The notes under the pieces are model-generated. The model saw only the letters and a list, made by a program, of their open reading frames with translations, did not search any database and had not been told where the DNA came from. A DNA stretch of 64,000 bases, taken from positions 47,609-111,608 of the forward strand of contig PEQK01000004.1 of NCBI GenBank assembly GCA_002786165.1. Direction: 5' to 3'. Position numbers and translations under genes: made by a program. Positions 45,947 through 54,933 of this stretch are shown piece after piece; the first letter of the stretch is position 1; every line of letters begins with the position of its first letter. The stretch is from Legionella sp. GTDB lineage: Bacteria > Pseudomonadota > Gammaproteobacteria > Legionellales > Legionellaceae.

Positions 45947-46771
45947 ATGAACTTAGACTATAATGATGCTCAGTCAGGGATTGGGCAAACTGAACGACAA
46001 GCTCTAGATGCATTAAGTCGCTTGGGTAAACCGACTATTTGTGCTGCTGATTTAGAAAATGAGTATGGCTATAGTAGAAAAATAGCAAATCTCATGCTCT
46101 CTCGTTTATGCAAAAAAGGATGGATACAACGGTTAAAATCGGGCGTTTATCGTATTGTGCCACTTGGCTCTGAAAGTGCGAATCCTGTACCCGAAGATGC
46201 ATGGGCAATCGCTGTAGCTTTATTTGCACCTTGTTACATTTCAGGTTGGACGGCTGCTGAACATTGGGAACTAACAGAGCAAATTTTCAATTCTACTATT
46301 GTCTTTACAACCCAGAAACAAAGAAAAAAAGAATTCACCATTTCAGGATTAAAATATAGGGTTAAATTAATTCATCAAGATGGTATTTTTGGCCTAAAGA
46401 AAATTTGGTCTAGTAATACGCAAATACTCATTGCTGACATCCATAGAACTATTATTGATATATTAGATGATCCAGAAATTGGTGGAGGTGGACGGCAAGC
46501 AATCGATATTGTTAAAGAATATTTCCAACATAAAGATGCCTCTCCAGAAACGTTATATCAATATGCTGACCAATTGGGGCATAGTGCTGTATTTAAACGA
46601 CTTGGTTTTATTGCTGAACGACTAGCGAATTTCCCTGAGTCGTTAACAGAAAAGATACGCTCAAATATTAAAAAAGGTATTATCCGGCTCGATCCACATG
46701 GGCCTGATTCAGGGCCAATCATCACGAAATGGGGTATTAGAGTTAATATTCCGTTGAGTGATGTGGCATGA
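45947..46771 (+). CDS. abiEi: AbiEi antitoxin
   Basis: 274 aa. The N-terminal winged helix (TERQALDALSRLGKPTICAA, RKIANLMLSRLCKKGWIQRL, SGVYRIVP) is the DNA-binding antitoxin domain of AbiEi_4 type. The middle AWAIAVALFAPCYISGWTAA region and the C-terminal part belong to the same family. It neutralises AbiEii and represses the operon through the upstream repeat. It overlaps the toxin gene by four bases. Type IV toxin-antitoxin systems act in abortive phage infection and in island stabilisation. Confidence 0.88.
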   Translation: MNLDYNDAQSGIGQTERQALDALSRLGKPTICAADLENEYGYSRKIANLMLSRLCKKGWIQRLKSGVYRIVPLGSESANPVPEDAWAIAVALFAPCYISGWTAAEHWELTEQIFNSTIVFTTQKQRKKEFTISGLKYRVKLIHQDGIFGLKKIWSSNTQILIADIHRTIIDILDDPEIGGGGRQAIDIVKEYFQHKDASPETLYQYADQLGHSAVFKRLGFIAERLANFPESLTEKIRSNIKKGIIRLDPHGPDSGPIITKWGIRVNIPLSDVA

Positions 46772-48000
46772 TTTTAAAACCAGAGATCACGTCGTTAGCA
46801 AGCACTTTGCGACTGTTACCCACCACCGTAGAAAAAGATTACGTTTTAAGTTGGGTGTTATATGGCATTTCACAAAACCCAAAATTATCCGAGTGGTTTT
46901 TTAAGGGCGGGACATGCCTGAAAAAGTGTTATTTTGAAACATATCGATTTTCAGAAGATCTGGATTTTACAGTCCCTCATGGGGCAATTTATAGCGAAGA
47001 GACCATTAAGGATGCTTTGAGCGATATTGCTGACTTTGTGTACGAAAGTGCTGGTATTGATCTACGCAGCCGTGAAATTGAAGTTAAAGAAAGCATTAAC
47101 AAAAATGGCCGAAAAACATACGTTGCAAAATACACCTATTTAGGACCATTAAATTTACCTTCACGCAATCAGCAACGTATAAAATTTGATATTACTGATG
47201 ATGAAATAATCGTAGATAACCATGACATGCGTGAAATATTTCATCGATATACTGATTCGCCAAATCCACCGGGGAAAGTTAGATGCTACTCTGTGAATGA
47301 AATTTTGGCAGAAAAAACACGAGCTATTTATGAACGACAAGGGAGGGCACGGGATATTTACGATGTTGTTAACATCAGTCGAAGCTTTCGAGAGCATGTG
47401 GATATCAACGTTGCTCGGATAGGGCTAATGAAAAAATTTGAGTTTAAATCACTGCCAGCACCATCAGTTGATCTTATATTATCTCAAATTGATTTGGCCC
47501 AACTTGAGGCAGGATGGGGAGATCAACTGACACACCAACTAGAAGTGTTGCCTTCGGCGGAAAGCTTTTATAACGAGTTAAGGTCTGCTTTATCTTGGTG
47601 GATGGATGAGAATTATGTTGAACCATTACTTAATCACATTCCGCATCAAAAAGATGAAGTCTCTTTACCGCGTGCTCATTTCCCAGCGCCTCCAATAAGG
47701 TCCGCTAAAAAAATTGGTCGAGGCATGAATATTACTTCAACCTTTTCACCTCATGAAGATCAAATTCGTTATGCAGCGAGAAATCGATTATGTCTCGAAA
47801 TAGAATATCATGGAGCAAAGCGTTTGATAGAACCTTATTCTTTAACTCGACCTAAAACAGGCAATCAACTGCTAAATGGCTATGAACTTTTAAAAGGCGT
47901 TGTTCGTACCAACGATATCAGAAGTTATCGGCTACAGGAAATTGTAAGTGCCGAGGTAACACGACAGGCTTTCTTGCCAAGGTATGCAGTGGATTTATAA
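46768..48000 (+). CDS. abiEii: AbiEii nucleotidyltransferase toxin with a C-terminal WYL-like extension
   Basis: 410 aa. The nucleotidyltransferase core shows FKGGTCLKKCYFE (~43-55) followed by RFSEDLDFTVP with the two catalytic Asp, and the EKTRAIYERQGRARDIYDVV motif near 180-200. A typical AbiEii ends near 300. Here ~100 further residues read IRYAARNRLCLEIEYHG, IEPYSLTRPKTGN and IRSYRLQEIVSAEVT, resembling a WYL domain that binds ligands or nucleic acid. The gene is translationally coupled to abiEi and is the last gene before attR. Confidence 0.85.
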   Translation: MILKPEITSLASTLRLLPTTVEKDYVLSWVLYGISQNPKLSEWFFKGGTCLKKCYFETYRFSEDLDFTVPHGAIYSEETIKDALSDIADFVYESAGIDLRSREIEVKESINKNGRKTYVAKYTYLGPLNLPSRNQQRIKFDITDDEIIVDNHDMREIFHRYTDSPNPPGKVRCYSVNEILAEKTRAIYERQGRARDIYDVVNISRSFREHVDINVARIGLMKKFEFKSLPAPSVDLILSQIDLAQLEAGWGDQLTHQLEVLPSAESFYNELRSALSWWMDENYVEPLLNHIPHQKDEVSLPRAHFPAPPIRSAKKIGRGMNITSTFSPHEDQIRYAARNRLCLEIEYHGAKRLIEPYSLTRPKTGNQLLNGYELLKGVVRTNDIRSYRLQEIVSAEVTRQAFLPRYAVDL

Positions 48001-48067
48001 TCTAATTCATTACAGTGACGATGTTACGCTATAAATTTTCGTTAAAATAGATAGTGTTTTTTCACGA

Positions 48068-48087
48068 GGGTAACCCAAAGGGTAACC
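48068..48087 (+). repeat. Right-end GGGTAACCC tandem, putative integrase arm site
   Basis: Same 20 bases as at 29642-29661, in direct orientation, 57 bp inside the right att core. The pairing of the two copies at opposite ends supports the element borders. Confidence 0.65.
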
Positions 48088-48143
48088 TTTTTATTTTGAA
48101 ATTATTTTAAATGTTGTTTATTCATATGGTTATCGATTTTGGA

Positions 48144-48219
48144 TGGCTCCCCGGGACGGACTCGAACCGCCGACCTAATGATTAACAGTCATCCGCTCTA
48201 CCGACTGAGCTACCGGGGA
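48144..48219 (-). tRNA. tRNA-Asn (anticodon GTT)
   Basis: A 76-base cloverleaf on the reverse strand. The acceptor stem is TCCCCGG/CCGGGGA, the anticodon GTT is at 48184-48186, the T-loop has GGTTCGAGTCC, and the 3' CCA is encoded. Its 3' end, facing the island, serves as the attachment site. Confidence 0.96.
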
Positions 48220-48285
48220 ATAAAGGCGAATCTTAAATGGATTCTGCCTTTTGGTCAAGTGACTCGGCATAAAAAAATTTATCTT

Positions 48286-49470
48286 TTATGCCTGTTGCGA
48301 AAATCTCTCTAAACGATCTAAAGCATCACGCAGGGTTTCCATGCTGACTGCAAACGACAAACGGATACATCCCTCAGTGCCGAATGCTGATCCAGGCACC
48401 ACCGCCAATCCTTCATCCACCAATAATCGCTCACAAAATTCGATATCATTCGCAAACCCACGACGCTCGATAATCGCTTGTACGCTAGGGAATATATAAA
48501 ACGTACCGTCTGCTGGAATCACGGTGATCCCTGACATCTGACCTAATCGCTTTGCAACATAATCATGGCGCTCATGAAATGCTTTTACCATCATGTCAAT
48601 GCTGTCATGGCCACCATTTAGGGCCGCAACTGCCGCTTTTTGAGCAATTGAACAAGGATTCGACGTGGATTGAGATTGAATGGTCTTCATCGCCGACATC
48701 AATAACTTGGGACCAGCAGCATACCCAATTCGCCATCCCGTCATCGCGTATGCTTTAGACACGCCATTGAGAACAATCGTACGTTCATATAACTCAGGAC
48801 AAGCATTCAAGATATTCGCAAACGGCTTCGACCAAAGAATATGCTCATACATATCATCCGTAGCAATCAATACCTGAGGATGTTGTAATAGAACCTCTCC
48901 TAGTGCCTTTAATTCTTCAAGCGAATAAGCGACGCCAGAAGGATTCGAAGGGCTATTGATGAACATCAATTTGGTTTTTGGAGTAATGGCTTTGGCCAAA
49001 TCTTCAGGTGTGATTTTATAATGCGCTTCAGGTGTAGAATCCACAAAAACCGGGGTTCCACCAGCCAAAAGCACCATATCAGGATAAGACACCCAATAAG
49101 GAGCGGGGATAATCACTTCATCCCCTTCATTCAATAAAGCCTGACACAGATTATAACAACTTTGTTTGCCCCCCACTGACACCAAAATTTGAGCAGGAGC
49201 ATAATCCAATTGATTATCTCGTTGTAATTTAGCCTGAATCGCTAATTTCAAATCTAAAATACCGTCTACCGCAGTATATTTGGTAAAACCCGCCTTTAAA
49301 GCCGCGATTGCAGCGTCTTTGATGTACTCCGGTGTATCAAAATCGGGCTCACCAACACCCAAATTGATGATATTCATACCTTGGGCACGCATTTGTGCCG
49401 CTTTTTCTGCCACTACCAAAGTGGGTGATGATTTGACTTGTTGAACACGATGAGAAAATATCGATGACAT
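48286..49470 (-). CDS. aspC: Class I aspartate/aromatic aminotransferase
   Basis: 394 aa from the ATG at 49470 with GGAG five bases upstream; the frame is open further but unconserved. The subgroup I-gamma features are NLGVGEPDFDTPEYI, SVGGKQSCYNLCQALLNEGD, SPSNPSGV, the PLP lysine in GVSKAYAMTGWRIGY (~residue 236) and FGTEGCIRLSFA. It transfers amino groups between aspartate (or prephenate-like acceptors) and 2-oxoglutarate. Divergent from uvrB, a common arrangement in relatives. Gene name by family, substrate not proven. Confidence 0.88.
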   Translation of the reverse strand: MSSIFSHRVQQVKSSPTLVVAEKAAQMRAQGMNIINLGVGEPDFDTPEYIKDAAIAALKAGFTKYTAVDGILDLKLAIQAKLQRDNQLDYAPAQILVSVGGKQSCYNLCQALLNEGDEVIIPAPYWVSYPDMVLLAGGTPVFVDSTPEAHYKITPEDLAKAITPKTKLMFINSPSNPSGVAYSLEELKALGEVLLQHPQVLIATDDMYEHILWSKPFANILNACPELYERTIVLNGVSKAYAMTGWRIGYAAGPKLLMSAMKTIQSQSTSNPCSIAQKAAVAALNGGHDSIDMMVKAFHERHDYVAKRLGQMSGITVIPADGTFYIFPSVQAIIERRGFANDIEFCERLLVDEGLAVVPGSAFGTEGCIRLSFAVSMETLRDALDRLERFSQQA

Positions 49471-49580
49471 ACCAACTCCAGTAAAAGTGCACGCTCTGAC
49501 AAAAAGCACATAGTGTACCAAAGTAGAAAGATACTGGCTATCTGCTCAAAACATGGTAAAATTGTACTTTTACCTGGTGA

Positions 49581-51593
49581 ATGATGAAATCTGTATTTAA
49601 AATACACTCTGACTTTGCCCCAGCAGGCGATCAACCTGCCGCTATCTCTTCTTTGGTCTCAGGATTAGAGCAAGGGTTGGCACGCCAAATTTTATTAGGT
49701 GTCACAGGTTCAGGGAAAACATTCAGCATTGCCCACGTCATTCAAGCGATGAAACGCCCTACCTTAATCATGGCGCCCAATAAAACATTAGCCGCTCAAT
49801 TGTATGGTGAATTCAAGTCTTTTTTTCCAGACAATGCCGTAGAATATTTTGTATCTTATTACGATTATTACCAACCTGAAGCTTATGTCCCCGCTTCAGA
49901 CACGTATATTGAAAAAGACTCCTCTATCAATGAACATATTGAACAAATGCGTCTTTCTGCCACCAAAGCCTTGATAGAACGCAAAGATGCAATCATTGTG
50001 GCCACTGTATCGGCTATTTATGGATTAGGTGATCCAGAGTCTTATCTAAAAATGTTGTTACATGTATCACGTGGTGATAAATGCGACCAACGTCAAATTT
50101 TGCGTCGGTTGGCAGAATTGCAATATGCTCGTAATCCCCAATCTTTGGCGCGTGGCCAGTTTCGAGTCCATGGTGATGTGATTGATATTTTCCCCGCGGA
50201 CTCTGAGAAATTGGCCATTCGAATTGAATTATTCGATGATGAAGTCACGAATATCGCCCAATTTGACCCGCTCACAGGTGAAGTCCTGCAGCGCATCCCC
50301 AGAGCCACCATTTTTCCAAAAACCCATTATGTCACCCCGCGTGAACGTATTTTAGAGACGGTAGATGCCGTCAAAGATGAATTGCGAGATCGCTTAAAAG
50401 AATTAGAATCCGAACATAAATTACTAGAAGCTCAGCGCCTAAATCAACGCACGTGCTTTGATTTAGAGATGATGTTGGAGTTGGGCTATTGTTCCGGCGT
50501 AGAAAATTATTCTCGTTATTTATCGGGTCGGGCACCAGGCGAAGCACCTCCGACCTTATTTGATTATTTACCACATGATGCATTGCTGATTATTGATGAA
50601 TCTCACGTGACCGTACCACAAATTGGCGGCATGTACCGCGGCGATCGCGCTCGTAAAGAAACCCTGGTTTCTTATGGTTTTCGTTTGCCTTCGGCATTGG
50701 ACAATCGTCCTATGCAATTTGATGAATTTACCGAACGCTCTCCACAAACCATTTATGTCTCCGCTACACCTGGGGCTTATGAGCTAGAGCATACCGACAA
50801 TATTGCCGAACAAGTCGTTAGACCAACCGGCCTTATCGATCCTGAGGTTTCGATTCGACCGATACAAAACCAAGTTGATGATTTGCTCTCAGAAATTCAT
50901 ATCGTCAAAGCAGCGGGAGAACGGGTCTTGGTCACCACCTTGACCAAACGGATGGCGGAAGACTTAACGGAGTATTTGCATGAAGCGGGTATTGCCGTGC
51001 GTTATTTGCATTCAGACATCGACACGGTAGAACGGATGGAAATCATTCGTGATTTACGCTTAGGGGTATTCGATGTTTTGGTCGGGATTAACTTATTACG
51101 AGAAGGCTTAGATATGCCTGAGGTTTCCCTAGTTGCCATTTTGGATGCGGACAAAGAAGGATTTTTACGCTCAGAGCGTTCATTGATCCAGACCATTGGT
51201 CGCGCCGCACGCCACATCAACGGCCGAGCTATTTTGTATGCTGATCGAGAAACAGGCTCTATGCAACGCGCACTCGCCGAAACCCAACGTCGTCGTAACA
51301 AACAAATAGAATTCAATCAATTACACGGCATTACGCCTAAAGGAATCCGAAAATCCGTACAAGACATTATGGAAGGCGCAAACATTGGGCAGCGCAAATC
51401 CAATAAAACCAAAAGAGCAGAGGCACTAGATCAACGTTTTGAAGGCTTATCCCCCGAAGGCATGCTAAAAGAAATTGTTAAACTAGAAAAACAAATGTTC
51501 ACCCACGCCAAAAACATGGAATTCGAAGCAGCAGCCGTGGTTCGTGATCAGATTTTACTGCTAAATGAACGTGTGAAATCTATTAACATTTAA
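49581..51593 (+). CDS. uvrB: Excinuclease ABC subunit B
   Basis: 670 aa. Walker A GVTGSGKT (~40-47), the beta-hairpin region [12 protein letters not shown] (~95), DESH (~338), helicase motifs [20 protein letters not shown] and QTIGRAARH (~540), and a C-terminal UVR domain ([20 protein letters not shown]) that binds UvrC. It verifies DNA damage in nucleotide excision repair. Full length and unbroken. Two tandem ATGs at 49581 and 49584. Confidence 0.98.
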   Translation: MMKSVFKIHSDFAPAGDQPAAISSLVSGLEQGLARQILLGVTGSGKTFSIAHVIQAMKRPTLIMAPNKTLAAQLYGEFKSFFPDNAVEYFVSYYDYYQPEAYVPASDTYIEKDSSINEHIEQMRLSATKALIERKDAIIVATVSAIYGLGDPESYLKMLLHVSRGDKCDQRQILRRLAELQYARNPQSLARGQFRVHGDVIDIFPADSEKLAIRIELFDDEVTNIAQFDPLTGEVLQRIPRATIFPKTHYVTPRERILETVDAVKDELRDRLKELESEHKLLEAQRLNQRTCFDLEMMLELGYCSGVENYSRYLSGRAPGEAPPTLFDYLPHDALLIIDESHVTVPQIGGMYRGDRARKETLVSYGFRLPSALDNRPMQFDEFTERSPQTIYVSATPGAYELEHTDNIAEQVVRPTGLIDPEVSIRPIQNQVDDLLSEIHIVKAAGERVLVTTLTKRMAEDLTEYLHEAGIAVRYLHSDIDTVERMEIIRDLRLGVFDVLVGINLLREGLDMPEVSLVAILDADKEGFLRSERSLIQTIGRAARHINGRAILYADRETGSMQRALAETQRRRNKQIEFNQLHGITPKGIRKSVQDIMEGANIGQRKSNKTKRAEALDQRFEGLSPEGMLKEIVKLEKQMFTHAKNMEFEAAAVVRDQILLLNERVKSINI

Positions 51594-51895
51594 AAAATTG
51601 ATTTGGAGTGGATATTAAAAAATAGATCAGTCATCTGAATGATCACTTAAATAAACCGCAATACACTATACATCGAATTAGATTCGATTTAAAATTTAGT
51701 GCGTGTCCTCAATTTAAAACTATTAATTAAGGACACGCACTAATCGCAAAGTGCTTATCAAAAACTCATAACTGGGTTTTATCTTCTTCTTTCTGGTGTA
51801 TTTATATACAAATTTTCACTTGTGAATTGAATCTAAGTGTGGTAAATTAAAAAATAAAATGTTGTCGCAAAGAAAAATGCATTGGTAGATTTGCC
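51594..51895. other. Gap after uvrB with a long inverted repeat
   Basis: Holds a perfect 14-bp inverted repeat TTAGTGCGTGTCCT / AGGACACGCACTAA (51696-51709 and 51730-51743) separated by 20 AT-rich bases. The form is a stem-loop or a tiny MITE-like remnant. Otherwise AT-rich; no gene seen. Confidence 0.5.
51696..51743. repeat. 14-bp perfect inverted repeat after uvrB
   Basis: Exact arms with a 20-base spacer. It could be the uvrB terminator or paired ends of a deleted insertion. It marks the border between the core gene uvrB and the polysaccharide locus. Confidence 0.55.
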
Positions 51896-52867
51896 GTGAC
51901 AAAAAATATTCAAAACGAATCCTTGCTAACCTCATCAACCTCTCGTAAGCCCACCCTGTGGCAAAAGTCAGGCTGTATCGCGAGCAACAAAACATTAAAA
52001 TTGCCCTGGTTAAAGAAAAATATCATTCAACCTACTCCGTATCTTCGTAAGAACGGCACATTGCGCATTTTTTTAGCACTATGCGACGAAGAAAATATCG
52101 GTCGTATTGGTTATGTCGACGTTGAACCCCAAAATCCATCCTCTATAATAGAAATTAGCCATCATCCCGTTCTGGATATTGGAATGCCCGGCATGTTTGA
52201 CGATTGTGGCGTTTTACCTGGCTCTTTAATTAGGAAAAACGATCAACTCTATCTTTTCTATACTGGGTTTCAGGTGCTCAAAAATGGGAGCTATCTCGCC
52301 TTTCTGGGACTTAGCATCAGTTTAGACGATGGAGATACATTCTCCCGTGTTTCTCAAACGCCTTTACTCGATCGGACAGAAAAAGAACCTTTGTTAAGAG
52401 GTGCTGGATTTTGTCTGCCCCACAATGATGGTTTTCGCATGTGGTATGCCAGTGGAAACGCGTGGACTCAGGATAATGGTAAATGTCTACCAACCTATGA
52501 GATAACCGTTATTGATTCGCAAGGGCTTGAACAATGGTCCGAACAACAACACACCTCTATTTCCTTAGATGAAAATGAGTTTGGTGTGACCTCACCTTGC
52601 GTATGGCAAGAAGACAATAGATATAAAATGCTCTATTCAGTACGTAAACGTAATATAGGATACCGCCTAGGCTACGCTGAATCAATTGATGGTCGATCAT
52701 TTACACGCATGGACCATTTAGTTGGCATCGATGTTTCTTCCGAAGGGTGGGATAGTGAAATGATCTGTTTCGCCAAGCGTATAGTCTGCGACGATAAAAC
52801 ATATCTGTTCTATTGTGGAAACCACCATGGCATGGAAGGATTTGGATATGCTTATATGGTAACATGA
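51896..52867 (+). CDS. Five-bladed beta-propeller glycosidase-like protein
   Basis: 323 aa with GTG start at 51896; no strong ribosome site. Repeated blades read YLRKNGTLRIFLALCDEENI, GSLIRKNDQLYLFYTGF, FCLPHNDGFRMWYASGN, PCVWQEDNRYKMLYSVRKRN and VCDDKTYLFYCGNHHG, the pattern of GH43/GH32/GH130-like folds seen in polysaccharide loci. No signal peptide, so it should be cytosolic. Activity (hydrolase, phosphorylase or transferase) is open. Confidence 0.65.
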   Translation: MTKNIQNESLLTSSTSRKPTLWQKSGCIASNKTLKLPWLKKNIIQPTPYLRKNGTLRIFLALCDEENIGRIGYVDVEPQNPSSIIEISHHPVLDIGMPGMFDDCGVLPGSLIRKNDQLYLFYTGFQVLKNGSYLAFLGLSISLDDGDTFSRVSQTPLLDRTEKEPLLRGAGFCLPHNDGFRMWYASGNAWTQDNGKCLPTYEITVIDSQGLEQWSEQQHTSISLDENEFGVTSPCVWQEDNRYKMLYSVRKRNIGYRLGYAESIDGRSFTRMDHLVGIDVSSEGWDSEMICFAKRIVCDDKTYLFYCGNHHGMEGFGYAYMVT

Positions 52868-52894
52868 CTCACACGAATAATAAATGAGCAACTG

Positions 52895-54379
52895 ATGAGA
52901 AATCCTTTCGCACGTTACCCTAAGATAGGTTTGGCTTTTTTTTATCAGAAAGCCCAAGAAGTTTACACAAGCCGTCTTAAAAAATATCTACGCAAACTAC
53001 CATTACCTATCAAGAAATTTCTTGTCTCGCTTGATATGAGAATACGACAAATATATGCGTGCCTATATCAATTCAAAATATCAAAACCGTTCATTTCTCT
53101 TGAAAAATTCACTCGAGTCTATGGTTTTAAAATCATCACCTTAGCGTCTAAATACCTTGGTGTACTGCCTCGACCATCTGTATTCCCCACTGAGATAGGT
53201 GAACGACGGTTTATTTCTCTTAAAAAATTCACTCGATTCTGTGGTTTTAAAATCATCACCTTAGCGCCTAAATGCCTTGTTGTACTGCCTCGACCATTTG
53301 TATTCCCCACTGAGATGGGTGAACGTATACTACTTCAACATTCCCGCTGTAAACTTCCTTCTGTTTACGTGTCAAAAATAAGGGATGCGACTATTTATGG
53401 TGATACCAACATGACGTTCGCAAAAAATCATATTATTCATAACGATCTACTTGACCCGAAAAAAGTTTTTCTTTTCGAAGAATATCGGGAATATATAACT
53501 ATTCTGCCTTCCAGTAACCGGGCTTTATGGGGCGTACGAGATGAATCTCCACTGTTTTTGCCTGTTGCAGCCAGTTTTACTGATAGCGGAGCCAAAAACT
53601 ACGCTCATTGGATAACCGAAGTCCTTTCTAAAATATGCTTGTTTTGTGCGGAACCTCGTTTTGCTGATATCCCCATTATTGTTGACAATGGGCTTCATGA
53701 GAATATTCGTGAATCTCTCCGTCTGGTAGTAGGGAATAATCGAGAGGTGATCTTTTTATCGCCTCGACACGCCATTAACGTCGGTGAATTGTTGCTAACA
53801 TCGACAGCAGGATATGCACCTGCAGGATTTCGTAAAAGACAGGATCCAAAATATCCTTTGTCATTCAACACCTTTGGACTCCAAGCAGTTCGCGATCTGT
53901 GCGTTAAAGCTGCGACTTCATCTGATGCCACTTCTCGTAATAAGCTAATCGCTTTTCGACGAAGTTCAAAAACACGACCTTTGTTAAATCAAGAAGAAAT
54001 TTATCACGTTTTGGAAGCCTACGGTTTCACTTTGGTTGAACCAGGTTCGATGCCCTTCCTAGAACAAATAGCCCTGGTCAGGTCAGCCAAAATTATTGTA
54101 AGTCCTGTTGGCGCTGAACTCACCAACATTATGTTTTGTACGCCCGGGACTCGAATCATTGCACTTGCACGAGATCAAGTTCATTCGGGCATTTATTACT
54201 GGCAAAGCATTGCATTTCCGTTTGGCGTTAACCTTTTATACCTATTCGGTCAAGGCGAAAATAGTGATGTTCATAGTGGTTTTCGTGTCAATACCCAAGA
54301 TTTACATCAAGTCTTAGATAAGTTTCTCAAACCCAACTCAAGTAGAGAAAAAGTCATGTTATCAGCCTCCACCTTTTGA
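52895..54379 (+). CDS. GT61-family glycosyltransferase with an internal 40-residue duplication
   Basis: 494 aa. The catalytic part (~residues 215-460) has DSGAKNYAHWITEVLSKICL, VDNGLHENIRESL, KLIAFRRSSKTRPLLNQEE and MPFLEQIALVRSAKIIVSPV with GAELTN, the DUF563/GT61 pattern. Residues ~66-105 and ~106-145 are a tandem duplication beginning FISLEKFTRVYGFKIITLA and FISLKKFTRFCGFKIITLA. It probably adds a sugar to a surface glycan. Starts 28 bases after the propeller gene. Confidence 0.8.
   Translation: MRNPFARYPKIGLAFFYQKAQEVYTSRLKKYLRKLPLPIKKFLVSLDMRIRQIYACLYQFKISKPFISLEKFTRVYGFKIITLASKYLGVLPRPSVFPTEIGERRFISLKKFTRFCGFKIITLAPKCLVVLPRPFVFPTEMGERILLQHSRCKLPSVYVSKIRDATIYGDTNMTFAKNHIIHNDLLDPKKVFLFEEYREYITILPSSNRALWGVRDESPLFLPVAASFTDSGAKNYAHWITEVLSKICLFCAEPRFADIPIIVDNGLHENIRESLRLVVGNNREVIFLSPRHAINVGELLLTSTAGYAPAGFRKRQDPKYPLSFNTFGLQAVRDLCVKAATSSDATSRNKLIAFRRSSKTRPLLNQEEIYHVLEAYGFTLVEPGSMPFLEQIALVRSAKIIVSPVGAELTNIMFCTPGTRIIALARDQVHSGIYYWQSIAFPFGVNLLYLFGQGENSDVHSGFRVNTQDLHQVLDKFLKPNSSREKVMLSASTF
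53090..53329 (+). repeat. Tandem 120-bp duplication inside the GT61 gene
   Basis: Two in-frame units, 53090-53209 and 53210-53329, differ at only a small number of positions and encode 40 residues each. The frame is kept, which points to a fairly recent duplication that left the protein readable. Confidence 0.85.
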
Positions 54380-54697
54380 GTGAAAGCGTACCTAGTGCGC
54401 CATCAAAATTCAATCTTAACCCCAATATTGATAGCTGGAGGCTTAAAGCTTATTACAAGACAACATAGAAACATGAAAACGAAGCATGTCATTTCACGTT
54501 ACGAAAGACAGTTACTTCACAAACGTGTCATTATTGAAACCGTAATTGGACATTTAAAGCACTGTTATCAAGTTTGGCATACTCGTCATCGTTCAATTAT
54601 TAATGCGTTGACTCATCTGGTTGCAGCTTTGGCTGCTTATGCAATTGAACCGTTGCAGTTGTGGCCTCTGAAAATGCTAATTAATTGCGCAAAATAA
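54380..54697 (+). pseudogene. IS982-family transposase fragment (C-terminal part)
   Basis: Begins right after the GT61 stop. LKLITRQHRNMKTKHVISRY, KRVIIETVIGHLK and HTRHRSIINALTHLVAALAA are the C-terminal third of IS982 transposases. The part lacking here is the kind of segment present at 29167-29493. No start codon of an intact gene or terminal repeats were found. Confidence 0.72.
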
Positions 54698-54933
54698 AAC
54701 CCACTATGGGGGGGTTAGTAAAAGAGTACGCGGTTAATAAATCCCATCCTTTACAGGAAAACAAAAGTCTGCCAAACTGCGTATATAGTCAAGTGACCTA
54801 CTTTGCTCACGTATCATGACTTACCCCGTTTCTTGATAAATGATATAGCTAAACAAAGTACTTGCCAATATGATCTACTAAAACCGGGACAAGATCACAA
54901 AGATATAATTTAAAAGTTGAGTAATAATTTTTC

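Larger units (their letters stand above)
29509..48157. mobile_element. 18.6-kb integrative element inserted in tRNA-Asn
   Basis: The 14-bp sequence TGGCTCCCCGGGAC at 29509-29522 repeats the 3' end of the tRNA-Asn gene at 48144-48157 in the same orientation, as expected for attL and attR. A tyrosine integrase starts 160 bases inside the left end. A second direct repeat GGGTAACCCAAAGGGTAACC occurs 120 bp inside the left core (29642) and 57 bp inside the right core (48068-48087), probably arm-type integrase sites. Cargo includes a primase-helicase, an AlpA-like regulator, an NO-defence regulon and an AbiE pair. No conjugation genes are seen, so it is a mobilisable island or satellite. Confidence 0.82.
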
